A program made the translations under genes and the position numbers. A model generated the notes under the pieces. That model searched no databases. It was given only the letters and a program-made list of their open reading frames with translations, and was not told the DNA's origin. Source: Halanaerobiales bacterium (GTDB lineage: Bacteria > Bacillota > Halanaerobiia > Halanaerobiales > Halanaerobiaceae). Taken from it: 64,000 bases of DNA. Where the stretch lies: assembly GCA_016278485.1 (NCBI GenBank), contig JADQBT010000010.1:1-64000 (forward strand), given 5' to 3'. Positions 44,271-53,585 of the stretch are shown here, one piece after another (within the stretch, counting starts at the first letter, position 1; each line of letters opens with the position of its first letter).

Positions 44271-46610
44271 CTATTTGAAAGTTATTTTGGGTCGATTGAG
44301 CAGATAAAGCAAACCTGGTTTCCCAGCTGGGATCATAATTTCACTGATAATCTCACCTGTCGAAAGTCCCAGCGAAATGCCTGCTTCCCACTCTATTTTA
44401 GAGACCGGATTTAACATATTTGAAAGTAAAGCAGTTACCAGGCCAATTAATCCACCTAGCACAATATTTGTCCAGATATTCAGATAAGGGAAAGTTGTCC
44501 CACTTAAATAATAGATTAAACTAAAGAGCAAACCCCCAACAGTAATACCATAAAGATAGCCTTTTTTTCCTTTAAGGCGTAAGAGACTAACAATCAGACT
44601 CTGGTCTAACATCATCGTTAAAATGGTGAAAACAAATGTTAGAATAGCTGCAATCACTGCCCTTACCTGCCGAAGCAAATTAATTACTTCTCCTCTTGGA
44701 TCTGGTTGGAGAAATCCAGCTTCCATGTCAAGTAAACTGATACCTGGCTCAGCTAGATAACTCTTAATCTCTTTATTTAATTCTGTCTGATCATATTTAC
44801 CTTTAACCAGTAACTGAATCTGGTCACCAGGAATCACCTGCCCCAAGAGATAACTATCAATCAGTTCAATTGTTTCGATTAGTTCTTTGTTTTCCACATC
44901 AGGCAGTGCATCCTGAATAACGACTAACTGTTCAACTAACTGAGGCAAGCGATCACCTTGCAGTTCTTGCAATCCTGCCTGCAGTGGTTTTAACTGCTGA
45001 GCAAGTTCAGCTGGATTTATCTTTTCACTTAACTCTTGTAGGTCAGTTAGTTTTTCGAGAGAACCAGTCAACGCCTTCTCCTGGCTAAGTGATGCTTCTA
45101 ACTCACGCATAGAAACTATTTTTTCTTCCCAACTAGCTAAAGAAGTCTCAACGTTAAGATATTCATTCTCGCCGTTATTTAACATTTCATAACTTGAATC
45201 TAAGCGATTAGATAGCTGCAGAAATACATTTTGTAGTTCATTTAATTGACTGTAAAGCTCATTATTACGGGGTATAAAGACTAATTTACTACCAATCTCT
45301 CCTGCCGCTTGCCGTAGTTGATTACTATTTACAATCAAATTTTCCTGCACATTTTCTAAATCTCCAGTACTGGCTCTCACCTGACCAATCAATGCTTCCA
45401 TCTGATCTAGAAAACCAGCAATATCTTCTTCCTGCCAACGTTCTAATACATTATTTATCTCTGAACCTTCATCTTTTAAAACAGCTAAACCTTCATTTAG
45501 CTTAGTAAGGCCTGTTTCTAGTTCTGTAAAAAGACTGGCTAAACGGTTGCTTTCTTCTGAAAATTGCTCTAATTGGCCAGCCAGAGATTGCAGACCTTGC
45601 ATTGCTTCCTTTAATTCTCTGCGGGGAGCAATAACCTGACCTTCCGCTAATTCGACCAGACCAGATTGGCCTTTAAAAAAGATTGGTGTCTGCTCTGCAG
45701 TCAGTCTGCCTTTGACTATTAAAGCTGTAACTTCACCATTCTTGTTATCTAATATCTTTAACTCAATTTCACCTTCCGGACCAGCAAAAAGTTTTTCATC
45801 TAAATCCAAATAATGCCCTGCTGGCAGTTCAAAATAGACCCGATCAGCATAAGCTGTCAAAAAACCTTTCATCTGTTCTAAACTTGTCAACATTGTGACC
45901 CGATCTCCGCCCTCTTCCCGAGTAACATTCGCTACTTTGAGCGAATTATATTCTGCATTAATTAACTCCGTAATCTCCGTTGCTTTTTTTTGCAGTTCTC
46001 CTGGATGACTGTTAAGTGGATATCTGACTTCTAAGAGACGATAATTTGACAGTATCCTTTCTACATTCTCCTTAACTTCAGCCAACTTTTCAGGACTTGT
46101 TAAAACCAAGTCCATTCCATCACTTGTTTTATAACTAAATTTAATACCGGTTAGCTGATCAATTAATGGCTTAATTGTCTCCAGAGATTCACCCCGAAAA
46201 CCTCTTACAGACAGGCGTGGTTCAGTTATCACAGATTTACTTATCACACCTGGAATGTCGGCAAAATAATAACCCAGATTTGTAAAAACATCTGCGCGAT
46301 GATATTTTTTTGGTACCTTAAATAAGTAATTACTACTACCTGCTACAACTGGGCCCGCTTTTAAAGTTCCCCCGGGCAAATGATCTTCAGTAGCCTGTCT
46401 AATCTGTTCTAAGGCAAGATCTTCTTTATCACTCGCCAGCGTAAAAAGGAGATCATACTCACCATAATCACCTAAAACTCCACTTACAACTTCTGAAAAA
46501 TAATAATCGGCAGCATATCCCCCTGCTCTGACCAGAAAAGTTCCCAGTAAAATCGTAATCAGTAGCAAAACGAATAGCTGCCTTTTAAAATCGGAAAATA
46601 TTATTGACAT
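44271..46610 (-). CDS. large coiled-coil membrane protein, putative ABC permease of unknown type
   Basis: 779 residues from ATG at 46610 (GGGAGCGG upstream). One N-terminal membrane helix (about 10-30), a long extracytoplasmic part (30-640) with an ordered region (35-330) and extended coiled coils (330-560), then four hydrophobic segments (roughly 645-735: VIAAILTFVFTILTMML, YLYGITVGGLLFSLIYYL, NIWTNIVLGGLIGLVTALL) and a cytoplasmic tail. The 'one helix, big outside domain, C-terminal helices' layout recalls FtsX/MacB and YhgE/Pip-like proteins, but I recognise no family. The ATPase gene follows directly. Confidence 0.6.
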   Translation of the reverse strand: MSIIFSDFKRQLFVLLLITILLGTFLVRAGGYAADYYFSEVVSGVLGDYGEYDLLFTLASDKEDLALEQIRQATEDHLPGGTLKAGPVVAGSSNYLFKVPKKYHRADVFTNLGYYFADIPGVISKSVITEPRLSVRGFRGESLETIKPLIDQLTGIKFSYKTSDGMDLVLTSPEKLAEVKENVERILSNYRLLEVRYPLNSHPGELQKKATEITELINAEYNSLKVANVTREEGGDRVTMLTSLEQMKGFLTAYADRVYFELPAGHYLDLDEKLFAGPEGEIELKILDNKNGEVTALIVKGRLTAEQTPIFFKGQSGLVELAEGQVIAPRRELKEAMQGLQSLAGQLEQFSEESNRLASLFTELETGLTKLNEGLAVLKDEGSEINNVLERWQEEDIAGFLDQMEALIGQVRASTGDLENVQENLIVNSNQLRQAAGEIGSKLVFIPRNNELYSQLNELQNVFLQLSNRLDSSYEMLNNGENEYLNVETSLASWEEKIVSMRELEASLSQEKALTGSLEKLTDLQELSEKINPAELAQQLKPLQAGLQELQGDRLPQLVEQLVVIQDALPDVENKELIETIELIDSYLLGQVIPGDQIQLLVKGKYDQTELNKEIKSYLAEPGISLLDMEAGFLQPDPRGEVINLLRQVRAVIAAILTFVFTILTMMLDQSLIVSLLRLKGKKGYLYGITVGGLLFSLIYYLSGTTFPYLNIWTNIVLGGLIGLVTALLSNMLNPVSKIEWEAGISLGLSTGEIISEIMIPAGKPGLLYLLNRPKITFK

Positions 46611-46690
46611 CTCTATCCGCTCCCATTCTGTTATAATTATACCATTCAATGGAAGCAACGTAAATGTCTGTAAATCGGTAATTTGTGGTA

Positions 46691-47320
46691 TTATTCCTCA
46701 TCATTCAACGTTATTTCGATCTCCACCGGACCTTCTGCTGTAAAATGTTCTTCTTCACTGGCCAGATCGAAAACGGCCCGTTCACTTTTGATCCAGTCCC
46801 CGTTCTCTTCTTCTATCAAAACATTCTTAGTCAAAACTAATTCTTCTGTCTCTCCATTATAATCAGCCTGTTCTGATTTAAGTAGCCTCTCTTGATAATC
46901 AATGACTACTCCTTCTTTTGCCTGAAAAGAGTCTGTCTTAGCAAAAAGTTCCAGCATAGCTGACTTGAGAATAAATGTCTGGTCAGCTTCTTCATTTTCT
47001 TTACGATAATTCATCACTACCTGTTGGCGAAAAAGATAACGGTCTTCCGCAAACCAGGCTGTCATCTCTTTACCCTCAATTGTACCGGTATTAGCTTCCA
47101 TAATCACACCACCCTGGAGCAGTGCCTTTTTCTCTTCCCGCCAATATTCTCCCCGCGGTGCATTGACAACTGTCTCTTCTTTGCTGACTGTTACCCCCTG
47201 GCTAACCTTAATACTCTCTTCCTGATAATCTAAAAATCCTGCTTGTAGCCGGAGTTGGGCCTGCACAGGTGTTGCAATTAGGCTTAACAGAAAAAAACAG
47301 ATTAGTATTTTTTTGCCCAT
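46691..47320 (-). CDS. LptA-like periplasmic protein, second copy
   Basis: 209 residues. Signal peptide ends VQA near 21. OstA-type repeats: LDYQEESIKVSQGVTVSKEETVVNAPRGEYW, ALLQGGVIMEANTGTIEGKEMTAWF, QAKEGVVIDYQERLLKSEQADYN, LVLTKNVLIEEENGDWIKSERAVFDL. It is coded between the LptF-LptD fusion and the coiled-coil membrane protein, so it may bridge to that LptD. It is clearly divergent from the LptA at 38179. Confidence 0.75.
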   Translation of the reverse strand: MGKKILICFFLLSLIATPVQAQLRLQAGFLDYQEESIKVSQGVTVSKEETVVNAPRGEYWREEKKALLQGGVIMEANTGTIEGKEMTAWFAEDRYLFRQQVVMNYRKENEEADQTFILKSAMLELFAKTDSFQAKEGVVIDYQERLLKSEQADYNGETEELVLTKNVLIEEENGDWIKSERAVFDLASEEEHFTAEGPVEIEITLNDEE

Positions 47321-47334
47321 TATTTTTTCCCTCC

Positions 47335-47376
47335 CTGACTAGCTAATCCTGACTAGCTTATCTTGACTAGATTATT
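47335..47376. repeat. three 14-bp direct repeats between lptF-lptD and the lptA paralogue
   Basis: Units CTGACTAGCTAATC (47335-47348), CTGACTAGCTTATC (47349-47362) and TTGACTAGATTATT (47363-47376) stand head to tail in a 62-bp gap. The first two differ at one base. They lie just before the ribosome binding site of the downstream gene and could be an operator, an mRNA element or slipped replication. Confidence 0.7.
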
Positions 47377-47382
47377 AACAAT

Positions 47383-50300
47383 CTAGTTATTTAATAATTC
47401 TTCCAGACCCAGGTCAAACATAAAATCTCCACTATCATCCTGTCCAAAGGAAACTCCTTGATCTGGGAATATGTTGAGATGATATTCAACTGTATATTCC
47501 TGTTCCAGATGATCATAAGTAAACCAGAGTTGTCGGCAGTGAAAGTTCTTCTTCAAAATTAAATCCGCCCGGTCAAACTCTCCCGCTAAGTGATCATAGC
47601 GGGTACTGAATTCAAAATACCATTCTTCTTTTAAGTCATAGATAATCCGATTATCAACTCTCTCTAACTGCATCTGGTTGAGATCATAACGGAGCGCAGA
47701 TTTTATCTCAACTGCCTGGCGTGCAAAATTGCTAGTTATAATTAAATCATCAAAACGACTATTATTAAGATCATAACCGGTTGCCAGGCCCACTCCCCAA
47801 TCCGGATTAACCTTCCAATTGGCCAGCATATTAACTGGTAGGTAAAGCTGATTGTAAATATCGTAACCCCCACTTAAGCGCATATTTAAAGAACCCCGAC
47901 GGTAACGTAGACTACTCTGATATTCTTCTTCTGTATCTTCTGCATCAAAACGAAAAGGGGTTCTGCCAAAAGGTAGATTCATCTGATATGTATTAGTCCA
48001 GATTAACCCATTCCCATAGTTGGCCCGGAGTCTGTATTCTGATTGATAGTTAAGTAAAAAATCTTCTAAATCTAACTGATTAGCTGCCTGCTCACTATCA
48101 GCCACAATCCGATAATAGGCTGCATCACCATATTGGGTCATATTAAAACTATAGATATCATTTAAACGCCAGTATTTATCATATTCAATTTCTTGTTTAA
48201 AGCGGTAACCCTCTTTAGCAGAAGCTGATTCATAATAATAGCCTGGTGTGACTCGATACCTAAACTCAGACGTTGGTTGAATCTCATATTGAATCTCCGG
48301 CCAGCGATAAAACTGTACCTGATTTTCTTCAGTATCAGCTTCAAAACTAGGATCATATCTTTCTAGTAAAATCTTCAGCGAACGCCTGCTGCCTTGCCAA
48401 CGCAGATAACTCTCTGTACCCCAGCGGGTTCTGCGTTCTGCAGTAGGATTATCAATAATATCATGGTTTAAAGCAAGGTCTAACTCCCAATCCTGCGCAA
48501 TTTCTAAGTTATAGTCAAAATCAAACTCTAACTCCTGATCATCTCGGTAATCATCACTGAGATAATCTTGCTCTGAATAAGCGGAATTCAAAGTTAGCCG
48601 TTGTTTATCTCCCCGATAATCGATATCTAGCTTAGCATCTGCCTGGTAATATCTATCATAATCTGTATATAAAAGGTTGGTATCAGTCTGCCAATTACCT
48701 TTTTGATCAGCATAATCAAACTCAGCCTGCCAGTTAAAAAGCCCATAAAGATCGGTCCGATTTTCCTGAGTTAAATATTTAAGAAAAACTTTCTGATCGC
48801 TTTGATGGAGCAGATACTGTTTAAAACCTCCCGCAAAACCAGAAATAGTATAATAATCAAGATAAAGCTTACCTGGTAGTGAACGTGTCAGACGATAGTC
48901 ATAATCTAGTTTTAGAAACCAGCCTCGCTGACCATGATAACCTACTTCTGGGACTAGGCCTTGTTCTGCATCATCTAAAGAAATATATAGGACTGGCCAA
49001 TAAAAAAGCGGTAACTTCCCACCTAACTCCCAGAAGACAACATGCTTGGCTATTAGATAATCTCCGGGATAGATGGTCACTTCACTTGAACGAAAAAAAT
49101 AGTGTTGGTCTTCATAATCACAGCCACTCAGGTCATTTCTGCCTAACTCAATCTCTTTTACATCTGCTAGGAGTTTCTCACTACCATTAGCCATTATTAT
49201 AACAGCTCTTTCGGTCTGCAAATGGAGATCCCGATATTTACCTATAATATTATTTTTTAGTTCAATTTTATTCTCACCTGCAAAATATTCAACTTGATCT
49301 GCTTTTATATTTAACTTATCTTCTGCTACTGCATTACTCTCTGTAGCAAAAGCAAAGCTATAGGTTGTTAAAATCACTCCTGTAAGTAAAATAATAGCTA
49401 GTGAACCACCTAAAAGCCGACTCACTAATTTATTTAAATAATGCTGCCATTTTTCTCTAAAAACAAGTAGAGTCAAGCCGATCACCGCAAAAATTAGATG
49501 GGGCAGCCAAGCTGCCAATAATGGTGACAACATGCCATTTCTGCCTAAGGAACGGGATAATGAGATCAATAGATAATATAAAAATATGATGGCAATTGTA
49601 AAGATAATATTCAAAATACGACTCTCATTTTTACCCAGACTCAGGGGTGTCCCTAGTAAAATAAAGATCAAAGGTGTCAATGAGGTAGCAAGTTTAAGGT
49701 GATAATCGACCAGCAGAGAACTGACATCTATCCCACTTTTAGCAAATAAGGCTATCTCTTTCTTTAATTCAGCCCGATTCATCTCAGCAGTAGTCTTTTG
49801 TTCACCAAAAAACTTAGTCGTATCTTCTGTGATCTCTATCTGCATTTTAGCAAAACGACTTTCCATATCCAACTGGCCTGCCTGGTTATAGCGATGAATG
49901 ACACCATCTTTTAAAAGCCAGTTATTCTGGTTGATTTCAGCGCGTTGGGCAGTAATTACCTCAGGAAACTCGTCTCTATTTTTCCTTACATTATAGATCA
50001 TAATTTTTTCTAATTCAGCCTCTTCTTCATTAAATGATTCTACATAAAAAATACGGCCATCTGGCCCAGTAAAAAAGACATCTTCTTTTACTTCTGGCAT
50101 TACTTCTTTTAAAATATTAAGCCGAATAATATTACGGGCTTGGTGATTAGACCAGGGAACCACTCTTTCATTTAAGATAAATGTCATTCCACTAATTATT
50201 AAACCGATCACAATCAGGGGCATAAAAAGTCTGTAAAGACTAACTCCTCCCATCCGCAGTGCTGTAAACTCATTCTCTTGACTGAGTCTACCTAGTCCAG

Positions 50301-50541
50301 TCATAATTGCAAAAAGGATAGCAATGGGAAAGGTTTCTACAACCAACTCGGGTAATTGAAATAAAAGGAGGCGACCCACATCAGCCAGCGGCACATCTTT
50401 CACAATTAACAGATCTGTTAATTGAAATAAAAAACTGCTCAGCATAATGATCGTCACAATAATCACACCAGTCAGAAAAGGCTGTATTACTTCTCTTATT
50501 AAATATATATCTATAATCTTGCCTTTCCAGTCTAGCTTCAT
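47383..50541 (-). CDS. LptF-LptD fusion: inner-membrane permease joined to outer-membrane LPS translocon
   Basis: 1052 residues in one uninterrupted frame. Residues 1-365 are a complete LptF/G permease: three helices, coupling helix GLGRLSQENEFTALRMGGVS (about 82-101), periplasmic jellyroll, three more helices. Residues 371-399 form a signal-peptide-like segment: basic KLVSR, a 19-residue hydrophobic core, then SFAFA before TESN, a good signal peptidase site. Residues 405-500 are an OstA jellyroll, followed by HYFFRSSEVTIYPGDYLIAKHVVFW and an LptD barrel to the end. The domain joint is near 49344. Cleavage would yield both proteins from one mRNA; without cleavage one chain would span the envelope. 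Confidence 0.85.
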   Translation of the reverse strand: MKLDWKGKIIDIYLIREVIQPFLTGVIIVTIIMLSSFLFQLTDLLIVKDVPLADVGRLLLFQLPELVVETFPIAILFAIMTGLGRLSQENEFTALRMGGVSLYRLFMPLIVIGLIISGMTFILNERVVPWSNHQARNIIRLNILKEVMPEVKEDVFFTGPDGRIFYVESFNEEEAELEKIMIYNVRKNRDEFPEVITAQRAEINQNNWLLKDGVIHRYNQAGQLDMESRFAKMQIEITEDTTKFFGEQKTTAEMNRAELKKEIALFAKSGIDVSSLLVDYHLKLATSLTPLIFILLGTPLSLGKNESRILNIIFTIAIIFLYYLLISLSRSLGRNGMLSPLLAAWLPHLIFAVIGLTLLVFREKWQHYLNKLVSRLLGGSLAIILLTGVILTTYSFAFATESNAVAEDKLNIKADQVEYFAGENKIELKNNIIGKYRDLHLQTERAVIIMANGSEKLLADVKEIELGRNDLSGCDYEDQHYFFRSSEVTIYPGDYLIAKHVVFWELGGKLPLFYWPVLYISLDDAEQGLVPEVGYHGQRGWFLKLDYDYRLTRSLPGKLYLDYYTISGFAGGFKQYLLHQSDQKVFLKYLTQENRTDLYGLFNWQAEFDYADQKGNWQTDTNLLYTDYDRYYQADAKLDIDYRGDKQRLTLNSAYSEQDYLSDDYRDDQELEFDFDYNLEIAQDWELDLALNHDIIDNPTAERRTRWGTESYLRWQGSRRSLKILLERYDPSFEADTEENQVQFYRWPEIQYEIQPTSEFRYRVTPGYYYESASAKEGYRFKQEIEYDKYWRLNDIYSFNMTQYGDAAYYRIVADSEQAANQLDLEDFLLNYQSEYRLRANYGNGLIWTNTYQMNLPFGRTPFRFDAEDTEEEYQSSLRYRRGSLNMRLSGGYDIYNQLYLPVNMLANWKVNPDWGVGLATGYDLNNSRFDDLIITSNFARQAVEIKSALRYDLNQMQLERVDNRIIYDLKEEWYFEFSTRYDHLAGEFDRADLILKKNFHCRQLWFTYDHLEQEYTVEYHLNIFPDQGVSFGQDDSGDFMFDLGLEELLNN

Positions 50542-50687
50542 TCTCCTACCCCACTTTCTTAATAAAACTCTTCTTTATTATATATTATGGTTAGCCAAAA
50601 TAAAACCTTCTTTAAATTCATGGTAGGAATTACTAAAAGGATAATCGACTTAGGTGACTAATTAATAGTTTATGAGGGGGATAATTT

Positions 50688-52343
50688 ATGCAGCAAAGAA
50701 GAACAAAGAAATACATAATATTTTTAATTTTAACAGTAGTTAGCATCGGAATAGTTGCTGGTTGTACAAACAGTTCAGGTAGTTCGCTCGGTGATAATGG
50801 TGTGATTAGTGGAATGGTCTATTTAAACTCTGCTGAGCTTAGTGTTCAGAAGGTAGTACAGGATGCCAATGATGATCAATATTATTTTAACAATGCTTCC
50901 ACTCCTACTAAACAACTTAACGAAAATCTTTTTCTGGTTAAATTTAATGATCACCTATCCGTAAAAGAGATTGAATCTATTCTCGATAGATATCATCTGC
51001 GGGCCTGGCAAAGATTAACCAGCACCAATATCTACGGGATTGAGATTACCAGTCAGACTGACATTGACCAACTTGCAACAAAGAAAGAAGTTGTTTTTTA
51101 TGAGCCAGACTACAGTATAGCATCACAAGTTATAGCAAATGATTCATTTTATCCTCAACAGTGGAATCTTGATCTAATTCAAGCTGAAAAAATTTGGCGT
51201 GACTATGCTGAGTTAGCTGATGATGAAATAGTTGTAGCTGTTTTAGATTCAGGAATTTTTCCGAACCATCCTGATCTAAATGAGATCTTATTACCAGGTC
51301 GTGATTTCATTGATGATGATTATGATCCTACTGATACAAGTACCACTTTTAGTCATGGGACACATGTGGCTGGAATTATTGCAGCTATCACAAACAACCG
51401 CCAAGGAATTGCGGGTATCAATGCGGGCATCAGAATTTTGCCTGTAAGAGTAATTGGCAGTTCTGGTACAGGCGGATATAGTGCTTTAATAGCAGGCATC
51501 GATTGGGCTGTTGAACAGGGCGCTGATATCATCAACTTTAGTCTGGCTGGCAACTTTGATTCAAATACATTACATAGTACTATTCAAGCTGCCTATGAAC
51601 AAGGTGTAACTTTGATTGCAGCTGCAGGTAATGATAGTAGTCCCTCTGTCCTTTATCCCGCTTATTATGATGAAGTGATTGCGGTAGGGGCAGTTGGTCC
51701 TGAAAAAGAACTGGCTCCTTATTCTAATTATGGGGATGGCCTCACCCTGGTTGCACCTGGGGGTAACAGTCAAGCGACTACTCATAACATTAATACTATT
51801 TTAAGTACCTCTGGAATGAGAAGTAGTGATGGTTCTATCCAACCTAATTATCACTGGGCTCAAGGTACTTCAATGGCAGCTCCCCATGTTAGTGGTCTGG
51901 CCGCTTATCTTTATCAGGCAGGTATCACTAATCCAACAGAGATTAAGGATTTAATGGTTGCAACAGCCCGTGATCTTGGTCAACCAGGATTTGACTTTGA
52001 TTATGGAGCCGGCTTAATAGATATCTATCAAGCCTTACAAACTGCCTATCGTGACCCAGTTGAAGATAATGATAAGCAGTCTAAGGAAATTACAGAACTA
52101 ATCATCTATGCTGTTAAACCTGATAATCAAATTACAAATAGTAGTATTGCAGTCCGTCCAGATGAAAATGGCTATTTTCAGTTAAATCTCCCAGCAGGTG
52201 ATTATCAACTCAAAGCCTGGCAGGATAATACTGATGATCAACTAATTAATAGTGGCGATTATTATGCTGAAAGTGAATTAATTACTTTGCAAAAAGGTGA
52301 GCAGATTGAAAATGTGGCTCTTTATCTAGAAACAATTAACTAA
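50688..52343 (+). CDS. subtilisin-like serine protease, lipoprotein
   Basis: 551 residues. A lipobox IVAGC puts the lipidated Cys at 26. Residues about 75-145 resemble an inhibitor_I9 propeptide (NLFLVKFNDHLSVKEIESIL). The S8 domain has the catalytic triad Asp187 (AVLDSGIFPNHPDL), His223 (SHGTHVAGII) and Ser395 (GTSMAAPHVSG), with oxyanion Asn315 (AAAGND). A C-terminal beta-sandwich (about 465-551) resembles a carboxypeptidase-regulatory fold. The start ATG follows GAGGGGGAT. It is transcribed alone, divergent from the LPS operon, with its own terminator. It likely degrades proteins at the cell surface or periplasm. Confidence 0.92.
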   Translation: MQQRRTKKYIIFLILTVVSIGIVAGCTNSSGSSLGDNGVISGMVYLNSAELSVQKVVQDANDDQYYFNNASTPTKQLNENLFLVKFNDHLSVKEIESILDRYHLRAWQRLTSTNIYGIEITSQTDIDQLATKKEVVFYEPDYSIASQVIANDSFYPQQWNLDLIQAEKIWRDYAELADDEIVVAVLDSGIFPNHPDLNEILLPGRDFIDDDYDPTDTSTTFSHGTHVAGIIAAITNNRQGIAGINAGIRILPVRVIGSSGTGGYSALIAGIDWAVEQGADIINFSLAGNFDSNTLHSTIQAAYEQGVTLIAAAGNDSSPSVLYPAYYDEVIAVGAVGPEKELAPYSNYGDGLTLVAPGGNSQATTHNINTILSTSGMRSSDGSIQPNYHWAQGTSMAAPHVSGLAAYLYQAGITNPTEIKDLMVATARDLGQPGFDFDYGAGLIDIYQALQTAYRDPVEDNDKQSKEITELIIYAVKPDNQITNSSIAVRPDENGYFQLNLPAGDYQLKAWQDNTDDQLINSGDYYAESELITLQKGEQIENVALYLETIN

Positions 52344-52357
52344 ATATAGTTAGCAAA

Positions 52358-52411
52358 AGAGGTTGCCTACAAATAGTTTTTTTGACTACTTGTGACAACC
52401 TCTCTTTTTTT
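52358..52411 (+). terminator. terminator after the serine protease gene
   Basis: AGAGGTTG (52358-52365) pairs with CAACCTCT (52396-52403), with further pairing inside (TAGT/ACTA) and a T-run after. It can also help the converging lipoprotein gene. Confidence 0.8.
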
Positions 52412-52424
52412 GCAAAAGTTTATT

Positions 52425-53468
52425 TTAATTTATTTTAACACCTATGCCTAAACCACCGTCTCCTCCACCAAATGTACCAAGTGTATCACTTACTAGAATC
52501 ATCATCTGCTCTGGTAATAATAAAAGATGCCAGTCTTCAGTACCACTAACGTCATCTACCAGATCAGCACTGAAATCAATCCGTCCGTTCTGGTCAGGAT
52601 CAGTTAAATTAATAGCAAGAGCTTCATCTCCTACCCATAATTCAAGGGAACCTTCATTTTCTTTTAATTCAAAAGTCATGTAACTATCACTACCATCTAC
52701 ATCCAAATAACTATATCTTCCTTCATACTCAGCAAGGTTATAAGTTCCTTCTTTAATCAGGATAGACATTCCATCACCTACCCAGTCGCCACTAACATAT
52801 TCATAAGAGTCAATAACACCTATCTTATAATCACTGGTAAAAACTCCAAAATGTCTGAAACTTCCCTCATTTAGAGTCTCTTCTACCAATTTCATTGCAT
52901 GAAAATCGGCTTCATAAGAAAATGGTAAGCTTAATAATCCATTAATTCCAAAATCAATCTCAACTTTACTCTGATCTCCTGCATCTGGAATAGTTACAGT
53001 TCCTACATATCCTTCCAGAGATGTTGCGATATGATATTTACCACTTAAATTTCCAGTTTCAATTTCATCAGCATAATTTACATTTGATCTTTTTAAGGCA
53101 GTAATTAATTTATTACCTGCTGCAGCTTCGTTATCAGAAAGTAATAGAATCTCATCATCCAACATCACGAATCGATCATTACTTCCATCAATTTGATAAG
53201 GTCCAATTCCACTGGTACCTATCAATCTAAACGTTCCAGATCCTTCTTCTCCTGCGTCTTTACCTTCCCTGATAGCATAAGAATAAGTAGTATCAGATAG
53301 ATTTAGACTAACATCAATAAAATCCCCTACACTTTTTGCCCCAGAATACTTATACACCACATCTGCATCAGATAAACTGCTCCCACTGTCACAACCTGTA
53401 AGTATCGATATTGTAAATAAAGTTAGGATTAGTACAAAGATAGAAACTTTTTTATGCATTCTTAACAT
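52425..53468 (-). CDS. unidentified lipoprotein
   Basis: About 347 residues. Signal with lipobox ILTGC, then SGSSLSDADVVYKYSGAKSVGDFIDVSLNL. The mature protein is all-beta by look, acidic and glycine-rich, with repeated 'G.Y....' elements (SGKYHIATSLEGYVGTVTIPDAG, EGTYNLAEYEGRYSYLDVDGS). No family recognised. Several starts are possible (TTG 53474, ATG 53468, ATG 53459); 53468 has the best distance from AAAGGAGG. It converges with the protease gene and may be a surface protein. Confidence 0.6.
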   Translation of the reverse strand: MLRMHKKVSIFVLILTLFTISILTGCDSGSSLSDADVVYKYSGAKSVGDFIDVSLNLSDTTYSYAIREGKDAGEEGSGTFRLIGTSGIGPYQIDGSNDRFVMLDDEILLLSDNEAAAGNKLITALKRSNVNYADEIETGNLSGKYHIATSLEGYVGTVTIPDAGDQSKVEIDFGINGLLSLPFSYEADFHAMKLVEETLNEGSFRHFGVFTSDYKIGVIDSYEYVSGDWVGDGMSILIKEGTYNLAEYEGRYSYLDVDGSDSYMTFELKENEGSLELWVGDEALAINLTDPDQNGRIDFSADLVDDVSGTEDWHLLLLPEQMMILVSDTLGTFGGGDGGLGIGVKIN

Positions 53469-53525
53469 TAACAATGCCCTCCTTTGATTTTGTAATCAAA
53501 TTTTAGCATTATTAACTAAAAAAAT

Positions 53526-53548
53526 AAATCACCCAAGTGGGTGATTTT
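53526..53548 (-). terminator. terminator after the MFS-LuxR gene
   Basis: AAATCACCC pairs with GGGTGATTT around a 4-base loop, followed by T-rich sequence on the minus strand, about 38 bp after the stop at 53586. Confidence 0.7.
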
Positions 53549-53585
53549 ACTGGAACATCAGGATTTATTTTTGGAGTAACAAGAT

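Noticed and set aside
47335-47376. Direct repeats as replication iterons
   Set aside because: No replication initiator gene or AT-rich unwinding region is near; the site is inside an LPS operon.
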